Assembly (NCBI RefSeq): GCF_017357425.1
Contig: NZ_CP014571.1
Coordinates: forward strand, 4,030,001-4,094,000
Length of the DNA: 64,000 nucleotides
Origin: Arthrobacter sp. D5-1
GTDB taxonomy: Bacteria; Actinomycetota; Actinomycetes; Actinomycetales; Micrococcaceae
Reading direction: 5' to 3'
The position numbers and the translations under genes were made by a program. Below, one piece after another: positions 49,054 to 58,583 of the stretch. The stretch's first letter is position 1. Each line of letters begins with the position of its first letter. The notes beneath the pieces are model-generated. The model was not told the origin of the DNA. It ran no database searches and saw only the letters and a program-made list of their open reading frames with translations.

Positions 49054-49470
49054 TCATGGTTTTCGCTCCTCTTCCCCGGAATCACGACCTTTTGATTCGC
49101 TGTCCACTTCGTACGGGACGACGACGACTTGAACGTCGTCTTCATAAATGACGGTGCCGGGATCGGTTGAGTAGAACACGCGGCAGGGGACGTCATGCCG
49201 GCGCAGAAGATCGATGTAGAAATCCGTTTTCTCCAACAAGTGAGTGGCCGACACTTTGAACCAAGCCTGTGCGCCCGGGGCTGCGTAGATCGACGCCTCA
49301 GGCGTTACGTAAGCCGCGTCGTAAAATTCGTTGGTACTGCGCCAACGGCCCCAATCTTCGGTGCTGAGGCTGCCCTCCTTCGCCAATCGGTTCGCCAGGG
49401 CGAAGATCCCAAGGTGTCGCCCTTTTGCATCAGGTGTACTCGATTGGTAGCGCACAAAGCGTTGTTCCAT
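49054..49470 (-). CDS. Hypothetical protein, paralogue of 27482-27871
   Basis: A 138-residue protein (MEQRFVRYQSSTPDAKGRHL) that shares FVRYQS, HLGIFALANRLAKEGSLSTE, YDAAY, AQAWFK and YEDDVQVVVVPYE with the protein 21 kb away. The C-terminal extension after VVVVP (EVDSESKGRDSGEEERKP) is charged and disordered. It is a second member of the same family, possibly a small enzyme of nucleic-acid metabolism, but this cannot be told from sequence. Confidence 0.65.
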   Translation of the reverse strand: MEQRFVRYQSSTPDAKGRHLGIFALANRLAKEGSLSTEDWGRWRSTNEFYDAAYVTPEASIYAAPGAQAWFKVSATHLLEKTDFYIDLLRRHDVPCRVFYSTDPGTVIYEDDVQVVVVPYEVDSESKGRDSGEEERKP

Positions 49471-49565
49471 AACGCCTAGCCAACCAGCTGGGTTATCGGA
49501 TCACAGGGATTGACGACGCGGCGTCCGTATCAGCCCTTCGTGCTGACGGACGGGTCGAGTCTCGA

Positions 49566-49979
49566 CTAGCCGCCAGCCAGCCGCCCCTCCGAACGTCGTC
49601 GCAGTGACATTAAAGCGAGCGCGTACAACAGGCCGCGGGCCACGCCGAACAACCAAGGGAATGGCAGGTCGAAGCCTATCCAGAACACTGCTTCCACAGG
49701 CAGGAGGACTAGCCCAAGAACCAGCCCGGACTTGCGCCCCCTCCACGCCAGCCAAGCCGCCCACGACGCAACCAGCACTACACCAAGGAAAGCAATGAGC
49801 AGCGCCACGAAGGTCCAGCTTTGCAGGCCGTCCCATGGACCCGCGTACATCGGGAACAGGTCCATGAACATCGGCAGGTACCCGTTCTTTAGGAGGTAGA
49901 TGCCGACTGGAATAGCCGGGATCCCGAATGCTGCAGCGTAGATCCACGTCAGCACGGCCGCTACACGCGCTTTCCGCAT
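49566..49979 (-). CDS. Polytopic small membrane protein
   Basis: A 137-residue membrane protein starting MRKARVAAVLTWIYAAAFGI with four hydrophobic helices (SWTFVALLIAFLGVVLVASW, SGLVLGLVLLPVEAVFWIGF) and a basic C-terminus. The ATG at 49979 is preceded by GAGGAAG, quite close; an in-frame GTG 27 bases upstream is possible. No family recognised. The gap to the next gene contains nothing supportable. Confidence 0.6.
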   Translation of the reverse strand: MRKARVAAVLTWIYAAAFGIPAIPVGIYLLKNGYLPMFMDLFPMYAGPWDGLQSWTFVALLIAFLGVVLVASWAAWLAWRGRKSGLVLGLVLLPVEAVFWIGFDLPFPWLFGVARGLLYALALMSLRRRSEGRLAGG

Positions 49980-50242
49980 CGTCTTCCTCGTTTCGGCCCG
50001 CCCCAAGCATTTCCGGCTGCCAGAGGAGCCGGTTACAACCAGTGTGGAGCAGGGCGTTCCTCGACGGAAGCGGCCAGCGATTTCGATCTTAGGAACACTC
50101 CTGGCTCCAAAGGATTCCTACAGATATCAAGTTCTGACCGGTGCACCAGGGCAAAGTCCTGTATGTCCACTGATTGATGTCGGATTATGGGTTTCAGGGC
50201 GCCCAAACTGGCTCGGAGTCGAGGGATAGGAAAAGTGTTCGC

Positions 50243-50575
50243 ATGAGAGAAAGCCGGTCCAGCCGAGCCACGGAGGATATCGCTTTCGCCCAATTTGCCG
50301 GCTCATTCACTGCCTATGCTCTTATGCTGTTGGCGTTCCTTGTCCTCCTCATATTCCGACCCAGTGCCTACGACCCGAGTACCTACTGGGCCATGGCACT
50401 CATGGCGTTCCTCTTCGTTACCGCATTATTCATCGTTATAGTACGAGGCGTCCGAGGCCTGAAACGCCTCAACGCATCGGTGAAGGAGGACCGCAGACGC
50501 AGCGCCGCGGGTCTCATACAAGAGCGGGAAGACCCTCAACTACCAGAAACACCGTCCGGCCCCGGGACGGAATAG
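50243..50575 (+). CDS. Small two-helix membrane protein
   Basis: A 110-residue protein (MRESRSSRATEDIAFAQFAG) with two membrane helices (ALMLLAFLVLLIFRPS and AMALMAFLFVTALFIVIV) followed by a basic cytoplasmic tail (RGVRGLKRLNASVKEDRRRS). AGGAAA precedes the ATG at 9 bases. An upstream in-frame ATG adds a fragment without support. Function unknown. Confidence 0.6.
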   Translation: MRESRSSRATEDIAFAQFAGSFTAYALMLLAFLVLLIFRPSAYDPSTYWAMALMAFLFVTALFIVIVRGVRGLKRLNASVKEDRRRSAAGLIQEREDPQLPETPSGPGTE

Positions 50576-50702
50576 TTATACCGACGCTCGATCCCCCGGG
50601 GTCTGGGCACGTCCATCGAAAGACGGAACCGCCGTCACGATGCTCCTGTTCCTTGCTGGCTCTTCGACGGCAGCCAGCGAGATGAATGGAAGCCCTCGCG
50701 TC

Positions 50703-51452
50703 CTACGCTTCCTCGAACCACCCCCGCGCTGGATTGGAGACCTCCGGCGTCTCCCGGAACACGCCAGGCTGCGCAACCCAGCCGACACCGTTGGCGATCA
50801 CCTTCTGGATCTGCGGCTGGTGGTACACCGGGTATTCCTGGTCGCCGGGGCTGAAGTAGAAGATCCGGCCCTTGCCACGGGAGAAGGTCACGCCGGAGCG
50901 GAACACCTCGCCACCTTCAAAGGAGCTGATGAAGATGAGGTCATCGGGCTCTGGGATGTCGAACAGTTCGCCGTACATTTCCTGCTGCGGAATCACGATC
51001 GGGCTCTCGATACCTGCCGCGATGGGGTGAGACGGCTTGACCGTCCACACGAGCTCACGTTCGCCCTCGTTGCGCCACTTCAGCGAGCAGGTGGTCCCCA
51101 GCAACCGGGTAAAGATCTTAGCGAAATGCCCCGAGTGCAGCACCACCAAGCCCATGCCGCCGAGCACGTGGCGCTGCACGCGCTCCACTACCTCATTAGC
51201 AACCTCCCCATGCGCAATGTGCCCCCACCACAGCAGCACGTCGGTCTGCTCCAGCACCTCTTCAGAAAGTCCGTGCTCGGGATCGGCGAGTGTCGCCGTC
51301 GAGATTTCGGAGTCCGGGTAGAAGCCGCGGAGCCCGGCGGCGATGGCGCCATGGATCCCTTCGGGGTACATCTCGCCGATCGTGGCGGGCTCGTTGCGGG
51401 CCTCGTGGACGGCCTCGTTCCAGACGACAATCTTCAATTTCGAATCAGACAT
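50703..51452 (-). CDS. ThuA-domain protein (trehalose-utilisation-like)
   Basis: A 249-residue class I glutamine-amidotransferase-fold protein of the ThuA family, with [40 protein letters not shown] and [16 protein letters not shown]; the late histidine-bearing strand is [20 protein letters not shown]. ThuA proteins accompany sugar catabolism. ATG 51452 ([11 protein letters not shown]) overlaps the region of the upstream oxidoreductase stop. Last gene of the LacI-controlled sugar operon. Confidence 0.85.
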   Translation of the reverse strand: MSDSKLKIVVWNEAVHEARNEPATIGEMYPEGIHGAIAAGLRGFYPDSEISTATLADPEHGLSEEVLEQTDVLLWWGHIAHGEVANEVVERVQRHVLGGMGLVVLHSGHFAKIFTRLLGTTCSLKWRNEGERELVWTVKPSHPIAAGIESPIVIPQQEMYGELFDIPEPDDLIFISSFEGGEVFRSGVTFSRGKGRIFYFSPGDQEYPVYHQPQIQKVIANGVGWVAQPGVFRETPEVSNPARGWFEEA

Positions 51453-51453
51453 T

Positions 51454-52557
51454 TCAGAGCACCACTTCACGTTGTTCAAGGGCGGATTTGTAGCAAGCGT
51501 CGAGCACCAGGGCGCGGCTCAAGGCAAGGGACCCGTCATGGCTTCCCCACACAGTCTCGCCGCCGCGCACAGCGGCGATGAAGTCGTCGACGACGGCCTG
51601 GTGGGCCCGTCCGGGCTCGGCCACCACCTCGAAGTCGGCGTTTTCGCCGTCCTTCTCGGTGAAGACATGAACGTCCGCCACCGGGTTCTCGGAGGCGCCG
51701 ACCGAGCGCAAGTCCGCGCCGCCGTCGGTCCCGTAAACGGTGAAGTCCATCAGGTCCCGCTCGTCGCGGTAGGTGGCCCAGCCCGCTTCCAAGATCAAAG
51801 TACCGCCCCCTTCCAGCCGGATGAACGCCGAAGCGAAGTCTTCCACTTCAAACTTATGACTCGAGTTCGAAGCTGTGTAGCGGGCGTTGCCGCCGAGGCC
51901 GCGCGGGCCAAGTTCGGAGTGGGTCGACGCGGAAACGGCCAGCACCTTGGGCTCGCCGAGGAGGTGCAGCGAGTAGTCCAGGACGTGCACGCCGATGTCA
52001 GCAAGCGGTCCGCCGCCGGCGAGTTCCGGGTTGGTGAACCAGCTGCCCAGCATCGGAATGCCCTGCCTGCGCAGCCAGGATGCCTTGGCGTAGTACGGGC
52101 GACCCAGCGTCCCGGCGTCGATCACTTCCTTGAGCGCCTGGATGTCGCCGCGGCGGCGGTGGTTGAACGCGACGTCCAGCACGCGGCCGGCCTTGCGGGC
52201 GGCGTCCACCATCTGTTGACCTTCGACGGCGTTACGCGCCAACGGCTTTTCGCTCAGCACATGCAGTCCGCGCTCGAGCGACGCAATGGCGATCGGTGCG
52301 TGCAGGAACGTCGGCACGGCGACGCTGACGGCGTCGAGGCCTTCGAGCTCGATCATGTCCTCCCACCGGGCGAACGCGTGGGGAATGCTGTACTCCTCCT
52401 TCAGCTGGGCAAGGAGGTCGGCTTCCATGCCCGCGACGGCGACAATTTCGACGCCGTCGATGTTGCTGTACGCCTTGAGGTGCTGCTGGCCGGCCCAACC
52501 GATGCCCACAACTCCTACTTTGAGGGTTGCGGACGGGGCCTGCTGCTGAATGCTCAC
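51454..52557 (-). CDS. Gfo/Idh/MocA-family sugar oxidoreductase
   Basis: A 367-residue NAD(P)-dependent oxidoreductase. Rossmann start [20 protein letters not shown], the signature [19 protein letters not shown] with the catalytic Lys, and the C-terminal dimer domain with [21 protein letters not shown] at 52557 preceded by AGGAAC is the supported start; the longer in-frame start crosses the gap after the permease gene. It should oxidise a sugar or sugar alcohol brought in by the adjacent ABC system, with ThuA downstream acting on a later intermediate. Confidence 0.88.
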   Translation of the reverse strand: MSIQQQAPSATLKVGVVGIGWAGQQHLKAYSNIDGVEIVAVAGMEADLLAQLKEEYSIPHAFARWEDMIELEGLDAVSVAVPTFLHAPIAIASLERGLHVLSEKPLARNAVEGQQMVDAARKAGRVLDVAFNHRRRGDIQALKEVIDAGTLGRPYYAKASWLRRQGIPMLGSWFTNPELAGGGPLADIGVHVLDYSLHLLGEPKVLAVSASTHSELGPRGLGGNARYTASNSSHKFEVEDFASAFIRLEGGGTLILEAGWATYRDERDLMDFTVYGTDGGADLRSVGASENPVADVHVFTEKDGENADFEVVAEPGRAHQAVVDDFIAAVRGGETVWGSHDGSLALSRALVLDACYKSALEQREVVL

Positions 52558-52622
52558 GTTGTTCCTGTTCTTTCTGGGGTTTCTTAGAGTCTGTGAGGGG
52601 TTTGGGGACTTCGTGACGGGGC

Positions 52623-53522
52623 CTAGCCCTTGACCGCTCCGGCCGTCATGCCGGAAACGATGCGCTTCTGGCACACGAGCACCAGGATCACGAGTGGGAC
52701 GGTGATGATCACCGAGGCGGCGCTGATGGTGCCGAGGGGTTGGTCGAACTCGCTGGTGCCGCTGAAGAACGCAATCGCGACAGGTACCGGCCGGGCTTCG
52801 GGCGAGGTGGTCAGCGTGACGGCCAGGAGGAATTCATTCCAGACCGAGATGAATACCAGGATCGCCGTCGTCGCCAGGCCGGGGACCGCGAGCGGCAGGA
52901 TCACCTTCCGGAAGGCCACAAACGGCGTGGCGCCATCCATGTACGCGGATTCCTCCAGCTCACGCGGGATCTCCTTGAAGAAGGACGTCAGCGTGTAGAT
53001 CGCCAGCGGCAACGCGAACGTCAGCTTCGGAATGATGAGGCCCAGCAGAGTGTCATACAACCCGATCTCGCGCCAGATGGAGAACATTGGGGCCGCGATG
53101 GCGATGGCCGGGAACGTGGTGACCGAGAGGATCAGCGTCAGGATCATCGCCTTGCGGCGCATCTTCAGCCGGGCCAGCGCATACGCGGCGAAGGACGCGA
53201 ACACCAGCGCCACGGTTGTAGTCACGACGGCGATAATCACCGAATTGCGCAAAGCCAGGAGGAACTCGGGGTTATGGAAGACCACCAGATAGTTCTCGAG
53301 GGTCGGTTGGCTCGGGAAGAGCTCGCCTTGGGACAGGCTCGCGCCCTTCTTGAGCGAGGTGTTGACCAGCCAGTAGAACGGGATGAGCGAGAAAGCCATG
53401 ACAGCCACCACGAACACCCAGACCAGGGGATGCAGTTTCGATTCCCCACGCAACCGACGCTTTGGCGCCTTGGGGCGCGTGGCGAGTTCCGCCGTCGGGC
53501 GTTCTGCAGTCAGCGTGCTCAT
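52623..53522 (-). CDS. Carbohydrate ABC transporter permease (MalG type)
   Basis: A 299-residue membrane protein with six helices and the EAA-loop motif EESAYMDGATPFVAFRKVIL required for ATPase docking. ATG 53522 is preceded by GGAGGAAC and overlaps the stop of the first permease (ATGA). The in-frame extension upstream lies inside the other permease and is rejected. Paired with the 53519 permease and the binding protein; no ATPase gene is in the window, as is usual where a shared MsmK/UgpC-type ATPase serves several systems. Confidence 0.9.
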   Translation of the reverse strand: MSTLTAERPTAELATRPKAPKRRLRGESKLHPLVWVFVVAVMAFSLIPFYWLVNTSLKKGASLSQGELFPSQPTLENYLVVFHNPEFLLALRNSVIIAVVTTTVALVFASFAAYALARLKMRRKAMILTLILSVTTFPAIAIAAPMFSIWREIGLYDTLLGLIIPKLTFALPLAIYTLTSFFKEIPRELEESAYMDGATPFVAFRKVILPLAVPGLATTAILVFISVWNEFLLAVTLTTSPEARPVPVAIAFFSGTSEFDQPLGTISAASVIITVPLVILVLVCQKRIVSGMTAGAVKG

Positions 53523-54460
53523 TGTTCCTCCTTCGCGACGTCGCGGATGTTGCCGCCGGCGAAGCGGACGTAGATGACCGAGACCACCATGACGGTGAGG
53601 AAGGTCAGGATGGAAAGCGCCGAGCCTTCGCCCACCAGCCGGTTTTCGCGCAACTGGGTGTAGGCGAGCATGGACATGGATTCGGTACCGTTGGCGCCGC
53701 GGGTGAGGACGAACGGCAGGTCGAAGACGCGGAGGGCATCCATGGTGCGGAAGATCGCGGCGAGGACGATTGCCGGGCGCAGGAGCGGCAGGGTGATGTT
53801 GACGAAGGTCTGCCATTTGCTGGCGCCGTCGAGTTCCGCGGCCTCGTACGTTTCGGCGGAGATGACCTGCAGGCCGGCCAGGATGATGAGCGCCGCGAAC
53901 GGGGTGGTCTTCCAGACGTCGGCCATGACGATCACGGCCATCGCGTAGCCGTGTTCACCGAGCCACACGACGTCGCCGCCCGGCAGCCCCAGCGTGGAAA
54001 GGACGTTGGTGACCAGGCCCATGTTGGGCTGGAACATCGTTTGCCAGGTGATGGCGCTGACCACGGTGATGATCGCGTACGGCAGCAGAACCACGGTGCG
54101 CAGGACGGCGCGGCCCTTGAACGCGAGGTTGAGCAGGAGCGCCATGGCCGTACCGAGGACGAGTTCCAGGCTGACCGAGAGGCCTGCGAAGAGGAAGGTT
54201 TGGCCGAACGCAGCCCACCACTCTTGGCTTGCCAGGGCGTTGATGTAGTTTTCCAGGCCCACGAAGCGGGACAGGCCTGCGGTGCGGACGCTGTACTGGT
54301 TCAGCGAGAGCCAGATTGCGTAGCCGATGGGGACCGCCGCAACCAGCGCCATGATGACCAGCGACGGCGCGGTCATGCGGAACGCGAGCTTGCGCTCGGC
54401 GCGGTCGCGGCCGCTTGTCTTCGCTGGGCCGCGGCTTGGCGAGATCGTTTTGGTGACCAT
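53519..54460 (-). CDS. Carbohydrate ABC transporter permease (MalF type)
   Basis: A 313-residue permease with six helices (LVIMALVAAVPIGYAIWLSL first) and the EAA-loop EAAELDGASKWQTFVNITLP. ATG 54460 lies two bases beyond the stop of the binding protein. With the downstream MalG-type permease it forms the membrane pore of the sugar importer. Confidence 0.9.
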   Translation of the reverse strand: MVTKTISPSRGPAKTSGRDRAERKLAFRMTAPSLVIMALVAAVPIGYAIWLSLNQYSVRTAGLSRFVGLENYINALASQEWWAAFGQTFLFAGLSVSLELVLGTAMALLLNLAFKGRAVLRTVVLLPYAIITVVSAITWQTMFQPNMGLVTNVLSTLGLPGGDVVWLGEHGYAMAVIVMADVWKTTPFAALIILAGLQVISAETYEAAELDGASKWQTFVNITLPLLRPAIVLAAIFRTMDALRVFDLPFVLTRGANGTESMSMLAYTQLRENRLVGEGSALSILTFLTVMVVSVIYVRFAGGNIRDVAKEEQ

Positions 54461-54462
54461 GA

Positions 54463-55770
54463 TCAGAAGCTCGCCTTGGCGGCAGTGATTTCCTCGGCCA
54501 TCTTCTGCACGGCGTCCTCGGTGGAGGCGGTGCCGGAAAGGACGGCGTAGACGTTCTTGTAGATCGCCTGCGAGATCTGCGGGTAGACCGGCGAGATGGG
54601 GCGCGGCTTGGCACCCTTCACCGAGGCGAGGAGTTCGGTGGCGAACGGCATCTTCTGGAGAACCGCCGGGTCAGAGTAGGCAGCTTCGTTTACGGGTGCC
54701 TGGGAGTAGTCCATGGCCACGTGCTTCTGCCAGTCCGGGGTGGTGGCGAAGTCGATGAATGCGACAGCCCCGGCCTGGTTGGTGGAGTGCGCCGAGATGG
54801 CGAGGTTCCAGCCGCCCAGCACGCCGGAGGCCTTGCCGCCTTCCCATGCGGGCAGCGGCGCGACCGCGAAGCTGGACGCCAGCGGTGTCGCGTTGAGCAG
54901 GCGGTAAACGTGCGGCCAGTTGCGCTGGTATCCAAAGTCGCCGGACTCGTAGGCGAGGCGGGCCGGGTCTTCGTTGTAGGTGAGGACTGCGCGGTCGGCT
55001 GAGCCGTTCTTGAGTCCGTCGCTCATGAAGTTGAGGACGTCGCGGGTTTCCTTGGAGTCGATTTTTACGTCGCCCTGGTCGTTGAGGACTTCGCCGCCTG
55101 CGCTGTAGAGCATTTCGAGGAAGTTCACTGTGAGGCCTTCGTACTGCTTGCCCTGGTAGACGTAGCCGTTGCCGGGAGCCTTGGCGGCTTCTGCGTAGAG
55201 CTGCTGCCAGGACTCGGGCTTGGCTACCTTGTCCTTCTGGTAGTAGATCAGCCCGGCGTTGGTGAAGAACGGCGAGCCCCAGTACTTGTCCTGGTACTTG
55301 GTGGTTTCCACAGTGGAGGGGATGAGTCGGTCCTTGTTGGCCTCCACCAGTTTGGTCTGGTCCAGCAGCCAACCCTGGGAGGCGAACTCGGAGGTCCAGA
55401 TGACGTCCGTGACGAAGAGGTCGCACTCAGTGGACTTGCCTTCGAGCCGCTGCACGATTTGCGTGCGCGCCTCATCCGTGGTGGCACCGATCTCGGTGTA
55501 CTTGGCCGTGACCTTGCCGTTCGCCATGGTGAACGCCTCTGCCGTGCCCTTGTAGATGCCGCTTGCGTCCTTGACGCCGCAGATGTTCACGGCACCGCTG
55601 GCATTAGCGCCCGACGCCGGATCGGCAGCTGCCGCTTGCTCGGCACCTTGGGGTGCCGCTCCCCCGCCGCACGCGCTGAGCAGGAGGGCCGCTGCTATTG
55701 CGGTCGCGGCTAGGGCTGTGCGTTTTGCGGCTTTGTTCTGGAGCGGAGAGGCAGGTCGGTTCAAGTCCAC
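54463..55770 (-). CDS. Sugar-binding lipoprotein of ABC transporter
   Basis: A 435-residue extracellular solute-binding protein. The lipoprotein signal is AATAIAAALLLSACGGG (Cys34 as lipid site), then an MalE-like fold with QGWLLDQTKLVEANKDRLIP, VMWTSEF-like DVIWTSEFASQG and EDPARLAYESGDFGYQRNWP. GTG 55770 is preceded by AAGGAG at good distance. First gene of the LacI-controlled operon; captures the sugar and delivers it to the two permeases. Confidence 0.9.
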   Translation of the reverse strand: MDLNRPASPLQNKAAKRTALAATAIAAALLLSACGGGAAPQGAEQAAAADPASGANASGAVNICGVKDASGIYKGTAEAFTMANGKVTAKYTEIGATTDEARTQIVQRLEGKSTECDLFVTDVIWTSEFASQGWLLDQTKLVEANKDRLIPSTVETTKYQDKYWGSPFFTNAGLIYYQKDKVAKPESWQQLYAEAAKAPGNGYVYQGKQYEGLTVNFLEMLYSAGGEVLNDQGDVKIDSKETRDVLNFMSDGLKNGSADRAVLTYNEDPARLAYESGDFGYQRNWPHVYRLLNATPLASSFAVAPLPAWEGGKASGVLGGWNLAISAHSTNQAGAVAFIDFATTPDWQKHVAMDYSQAPVNEAAYSDPAVLQKMPFATELLASVKGAKPRPISPVYPQISQAIYKNVYAVLSGTASTEDAVQKMAEEITAAKASF

Positions 55771-55870
55771 AAGTGGCTCCTTTGGTGGCTGTGGGCGGTG
55801 GCGTTCAGTGCGCGTTTTGGCTGTCCCGCGTCCTGATGGTGGCTTCTTTGCCGGTGGTTCTGTTGTTTCG

Positions 55871-55929
55871 TGGAATCGATTCTAAATGTGTTCAAAAGAA
55901 TCGGCCTTACGGCCGTGGAATCGATTCCA
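55871..55929. promoter_or_regulatory. Two LacI operators of the sugar operon
   Basis: TGGAATCGATTCCA (55916-55929) is a perfect 14-bp palindrome; TGGAATCGATTCTA (55871-55884) is a near copy 45 bases away centre to centre. Both lie between the binding-protein gene and the LacI gene and match the AATCGATT type used by LacI repressors of actinobacteria. A GGCC-TTAC-GGCC dyad lies between them. Confidence 0.8.
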
Positions 55930-55969
55930 AAGTAGTGTGACAGGGACCACTGAAGGCTGTCAACCCTCT

Positions 55970-56965
55970 TTATTTCGTGGAGTCTCGGATGACGAGTTCG
56001 TGCGGGAGGAAAGTTCTCCCCTTGCGATGTGAACCCTCGACTGTCATTCGTTCGAGGAGTTCAGCGAAGGCTACACGGCCCATTTGATAGGCCGGCTGGC
56101 GGACCGTGGTTAGCTCCGGGACGCACATTTCTGCCTGGGCAGAGTCATCGAAACCTGCCACGGCGATGTCTTGTGGAACGCGGACTCCGGCATCCGTGAG
56201 TTCCCGAACGCACCCGGCAGCGACTACGTCGGTGCCGCAGAAGACGGCGTCCGGGAGGTCTTTGGATTCCAGGAGCTTCTTTGTGAGGTTGCGACCGGCG
56301 TGGAACCCGAAGTTGCCCTCTCCGAGCAGAATCTGGTCCGATGCCAAGCCCGACTCAGTGAGCGCCTGACGGAAGCCTTCCTCGCGCAGCCGGCCCGAGC
56401 GGGCGCCCCTATGCGCGAGCATAGCCAGCCTCTTGGCACCCGTGTCGATCAGATGTTTCGTGATGTCGTAGGCGGCCCGACGGTCATCGATGGACACTCC
56501 GAAGGCTGCCTCGGCGTCGACGATTTCACAGACCTGAACGACGCTCATTTGCGCGGCAACGGTGTTTACGTCGTCGTCCGGCATCGTTGGGGAAAAGATG
56601 ACCAGCCCGTCCACGGAGCCATTCCGCAGCATGTCCACGAGCTGCTGTTCGCGGTCGAGGTCTCCGTCGGTAGCTGCGATGAGGCTGACGTAGCCGGAGT
56701 CTGCGGCTGCATCGCCGACACCACGGAAGACTTCGCTGATCACGAGGGAATCCAGATTCTTGGCCAAGGCGAGGACGCGCATTGTGCGGTCTCTTCGAAG
56801 GTCTCTTGCTGAAGCGAGAGGACGATAGCTGAGCTGGCGGATGGCGGTGTTGACCTTCTCCTTGGCCGCCTCACTGACAGCCAAGCTTCCGTTCAAGACG
56901 CGCGACACCGTTCCTACGGACACACCTGCCGTTTTGGCGACGTCCTGAACTGTCGGCCGAGCCAT
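55970..56965 (-). CDS. LacI-family transcriptional repressor
   Basis: A 331-residue LacI regulator. N-terminal helix-turn-helix ARPTVQDVAKTAGVSVGTVS RVLNGS, hinge VNTAIRQLSYRPLASARDLR and periplasmic-binding-protein-like core with VCEIVDAEAAFGVSIDDRRA and DIAVAGFDDSAQAEMCVPEL. It lies immediately upstream of the sugar operon it should repress and the two operators fall in the gap. A decayed partial copy of its 5' end lies at 58584-58860. Confidence 0.93.
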   Translation of the reverse strand: MARPTVQDVAKTAGVSVGTVSRVLNGSLAVSEAAKEKVNTAIRQLSYRPLASARDLRRDRTMRVLALAKNLDSLVISEVFRGVGDAAADSGYVSLIAATDGDLDREQQLVDMLRNGSVDGLVIFSPTMPDDDVNTVAAQMSVVQVCEIVDAEAAFGVSIDDRRAAYDITKHLIDTGAKRLAMLAHRGARSGRLREEGFRQALTESGLASDQILLGEGNFGFHAGRNLTKKLLESKDLPDAVFCGTDVVAAGCVRELTDAGVRVPQDIAVAGFDDSAQAEMCVPELTTVRQPAYQMGRVAFAELLERMTVEGSHRKGRTFLPHELVIRDSTK

Positions 56966-57210
56966 TCATTGTCCTTCCGCGAGCAGTGACAGTGATCCTT
57001 GCCGCCATGCCCCTGCGGTGCCCACTCTAGCGAGATTCTTATGGCAAAGGCTCTTGGCAGGTGGCCATACACTTCATGGCTGTCGACATGATCAATCATT
57101 TGGCCCTTTGAACCGACCTATTGGGTGGTGCCTGAAGTGCCCAGACCACAGTCTCCCATCAGCGCGATGCAGCTCACGCTTCTGTTAGATGACGACGCGT
57201 GGAACACCTA

Positions 57211-57323
57211 GTCACTCTTTCTGGACACTCATTTTCGCCCAAATCACCACCTAATTTCCCCAAATCCACACCTAGATTCGGCTTTTCGGCACTAGGGGGT
57301 GAAATTCTCGGGCTAGGTTCGCC
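57211..57323. repeat. Phased 21-22-bp repeat array upstream of the bacteriocin-like gene
   Basis: On the minus strand units start at 57275 (CTAGGTGTGGATTTGGGG), 57254 (TTAGGTGGTGATTTGGGC), a degenerate one at 57233, and 57211 (CTAGGTGTTCC), 21-22 bases apart. On the plus strand CTAGGGGGTGAAATTCTC at 57292 and CTAGGTTCG at 57313 are 21 apart. Same unit as the array at 40755-40841. The 56966-57455 gap has no gene. Confidence 0.65.
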
Positions 57324-57455
57324 GTGTACTAGCGCAGTCCAGGGTTACCACAGAACAAAGAGCGCGCGTCGTTCTTTCCTTTCTGCGCCCAGCCCTGCGC
57401 AGATAGCGCAGAACCGTCGGACAAACTGTCCGAGGAAAATCTATTTGGGGATCGC

Positions 57456-58109
57456 ATGCATATTTTTAGAAGTTCTAGGAAAAGCATATTTCGCATAACC
57501 ACAATGATCGTGGCCGTCCTGGCAATACTCTCAGCATCGGTGGGCCCTGCAAACGCTGCCGCTTCGCGCACTGTCTCACTCGACGGGACGGGTGTTACGT
57601 TGTTGGAACCGACTCAGGCCCAGCGGAAGGAGGCGCTGATCCGTCTGGAGCAAGCGCGTCTGCAGGACCCAACGGGCTTCCGCCAGCGCGTAAAACTGAT
57701 CCAGAGTTCGAAAGCGCTAAAGAAGTACTTGTCGGCAGACCGTCGTTTCGACGCTCGTCAGCAACAAGAGTTCTTGGCAGCTTCAATGCCCACGGACGCT
57801 CTCAAGTCGCTCGTATCGCTGACAGATTCCGGGTATCTGACTCTTGAACTGACGGATGGCCCGAACAACACGAAGGTCGCCAAGCTCGTCAAAGCTAAGC
57901 CTGTGATGGTTGGTGGCGGCAAAGGGTCCACGGCAATGATGCCCATGTTTCCTCAGTGCCCGTCCGCTTGGGCAGCTCTCTGGGCTTGGTGGGGAACGAA
58001 CATGGCGTTCTGTGGCGCTATGGGATTCTTCGGGCCCATGGCCATGATCGGCTGCTCAGCAGTAATGACCGCAGCAGGAAGCCTCATCGACTTCAACAGA
58101 GGCTGCTGA
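57456..58109 (+). CDS. Secreted bacteriocin-like preproprotein
   Basis: A 217-residue protein: signal peptide (IFRITTMIVAVLAILSASVG, PANA), a charged helical middle (AQRKEALIRLEQARLQDPTG, DRRFDARQQQEFLAASMPTD), and a C-terminal ~60 residues unlike the rest: Met/Gly/Trp-rich and hydrophobic with four Cys (MFPQC, MAFCG, MIGCS, FNRGC). That layout, a secreted precursor with a Cys-bearing hydrophobic C-terminal peptide, resembles halocin-C8-like and Sdp-like bacteriocins. Overlaps a membrane-protein gene (TGATG), as in toxin-immunity pairs. Not recognised by name; inference only. Confidence 0.5.
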   Translation: MHIFRSSRKSIFRITTMIVAVLAILSASVGPANAAASRTVSLDGTGVTLLEPTQAQRKEALIRLEQARLQDPTGFRQRVKLIQSSKALKKYLSADRRFDARQQQEFLAASMPTDALKSLVSLTDSGYLTLELTDGPNNTKVAKLVKAKPVMVGGGKGSTAMMPMFPQCPSAWAALWAWWGTNMAFCGAMGFFGPMAMIGCSAVMTAAGSLIDFNRGC

Positions 58110-58486
58110 TGAACGCCACGACTGACAGCCTTGAACGGAACTACTGGCTGGGCTTGTCCGGGATGTACGGACTGACCTTGAGCGTCGTAGCCATGGCGGC
58201 CTGGCCATGGCCACTGATCATGGTGGCCTCATTTCTTCTGTTCGCCGTCATGCAAGCAGTCCGCTACCGGCAGCTCGGTCGCCAAATTCAAGGCAAGCTC
58301 GCAACGGCAAACCCAGGGGGCGCCGCCTTGGCTGGCACTTTTGGGCTAGGCGCCATCCTCCTGCAGGGCACTCCGATGGCACTGTGGGCGGGCCCTGTCC
58401 TGGGGCTTGGAACATTTGTGGGAATGTACCTGTATCTGCGCAAGTTCGGGCGCTTCCATGGGGAATCGCCCACGGCCGCTACCTGA
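58109..58486 (+). CDS. Membrane protein coupled to the bacteriocin-like gene (candidate immunity)
   Basis: A 125-residue protein with four hydrophobic segments (GLTLSVVAMAAWPWPLIMVA, LAGTFGLGAILLQGTPMALW) and a basic tail. Its ATG overlaps the upstream stop by one base (TGATG), so synthesis of the two is tied. Small polytopic proteins coupled to secreted peptide toxins are commonly immunity proteins; here that is inferred from context only. Confidence 0.5.
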   Translation: MNATTDSLERNYWLGLSGMYGLTLSVVAMAAWPWPLIMVASFLLFAVMQAVRYRQLGRQIQGKLATANPGGAALAGTFGLGAILLQGTPMALWAGPVLGLGTFVGMYLYLRKFGRFHGESPTAAT

Positions 58487-58509
58487 TCAGTTACAGCGAT
58501 AACCTGCGA

Positions 58510-58549
58510 GGCCGCGCAGTCTGGTGCGATTACGCCGAACTGCGCGGCC
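58510..58549. terminator. Stem-loop terminator after the bacteriocin-like pair
   Basis: GGCCGCGCAGT (58510-58520) pairs with ACTGCGCGGCC (58539-58549), 11 perfect bases with an 18-base loop, 23 bases after the membrane-protein stop. Confidence 0.7.
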
Positions 58550-58583
58550 CTGCCACGGCCGCCTCGGTTCTGCCCCGCACGCG

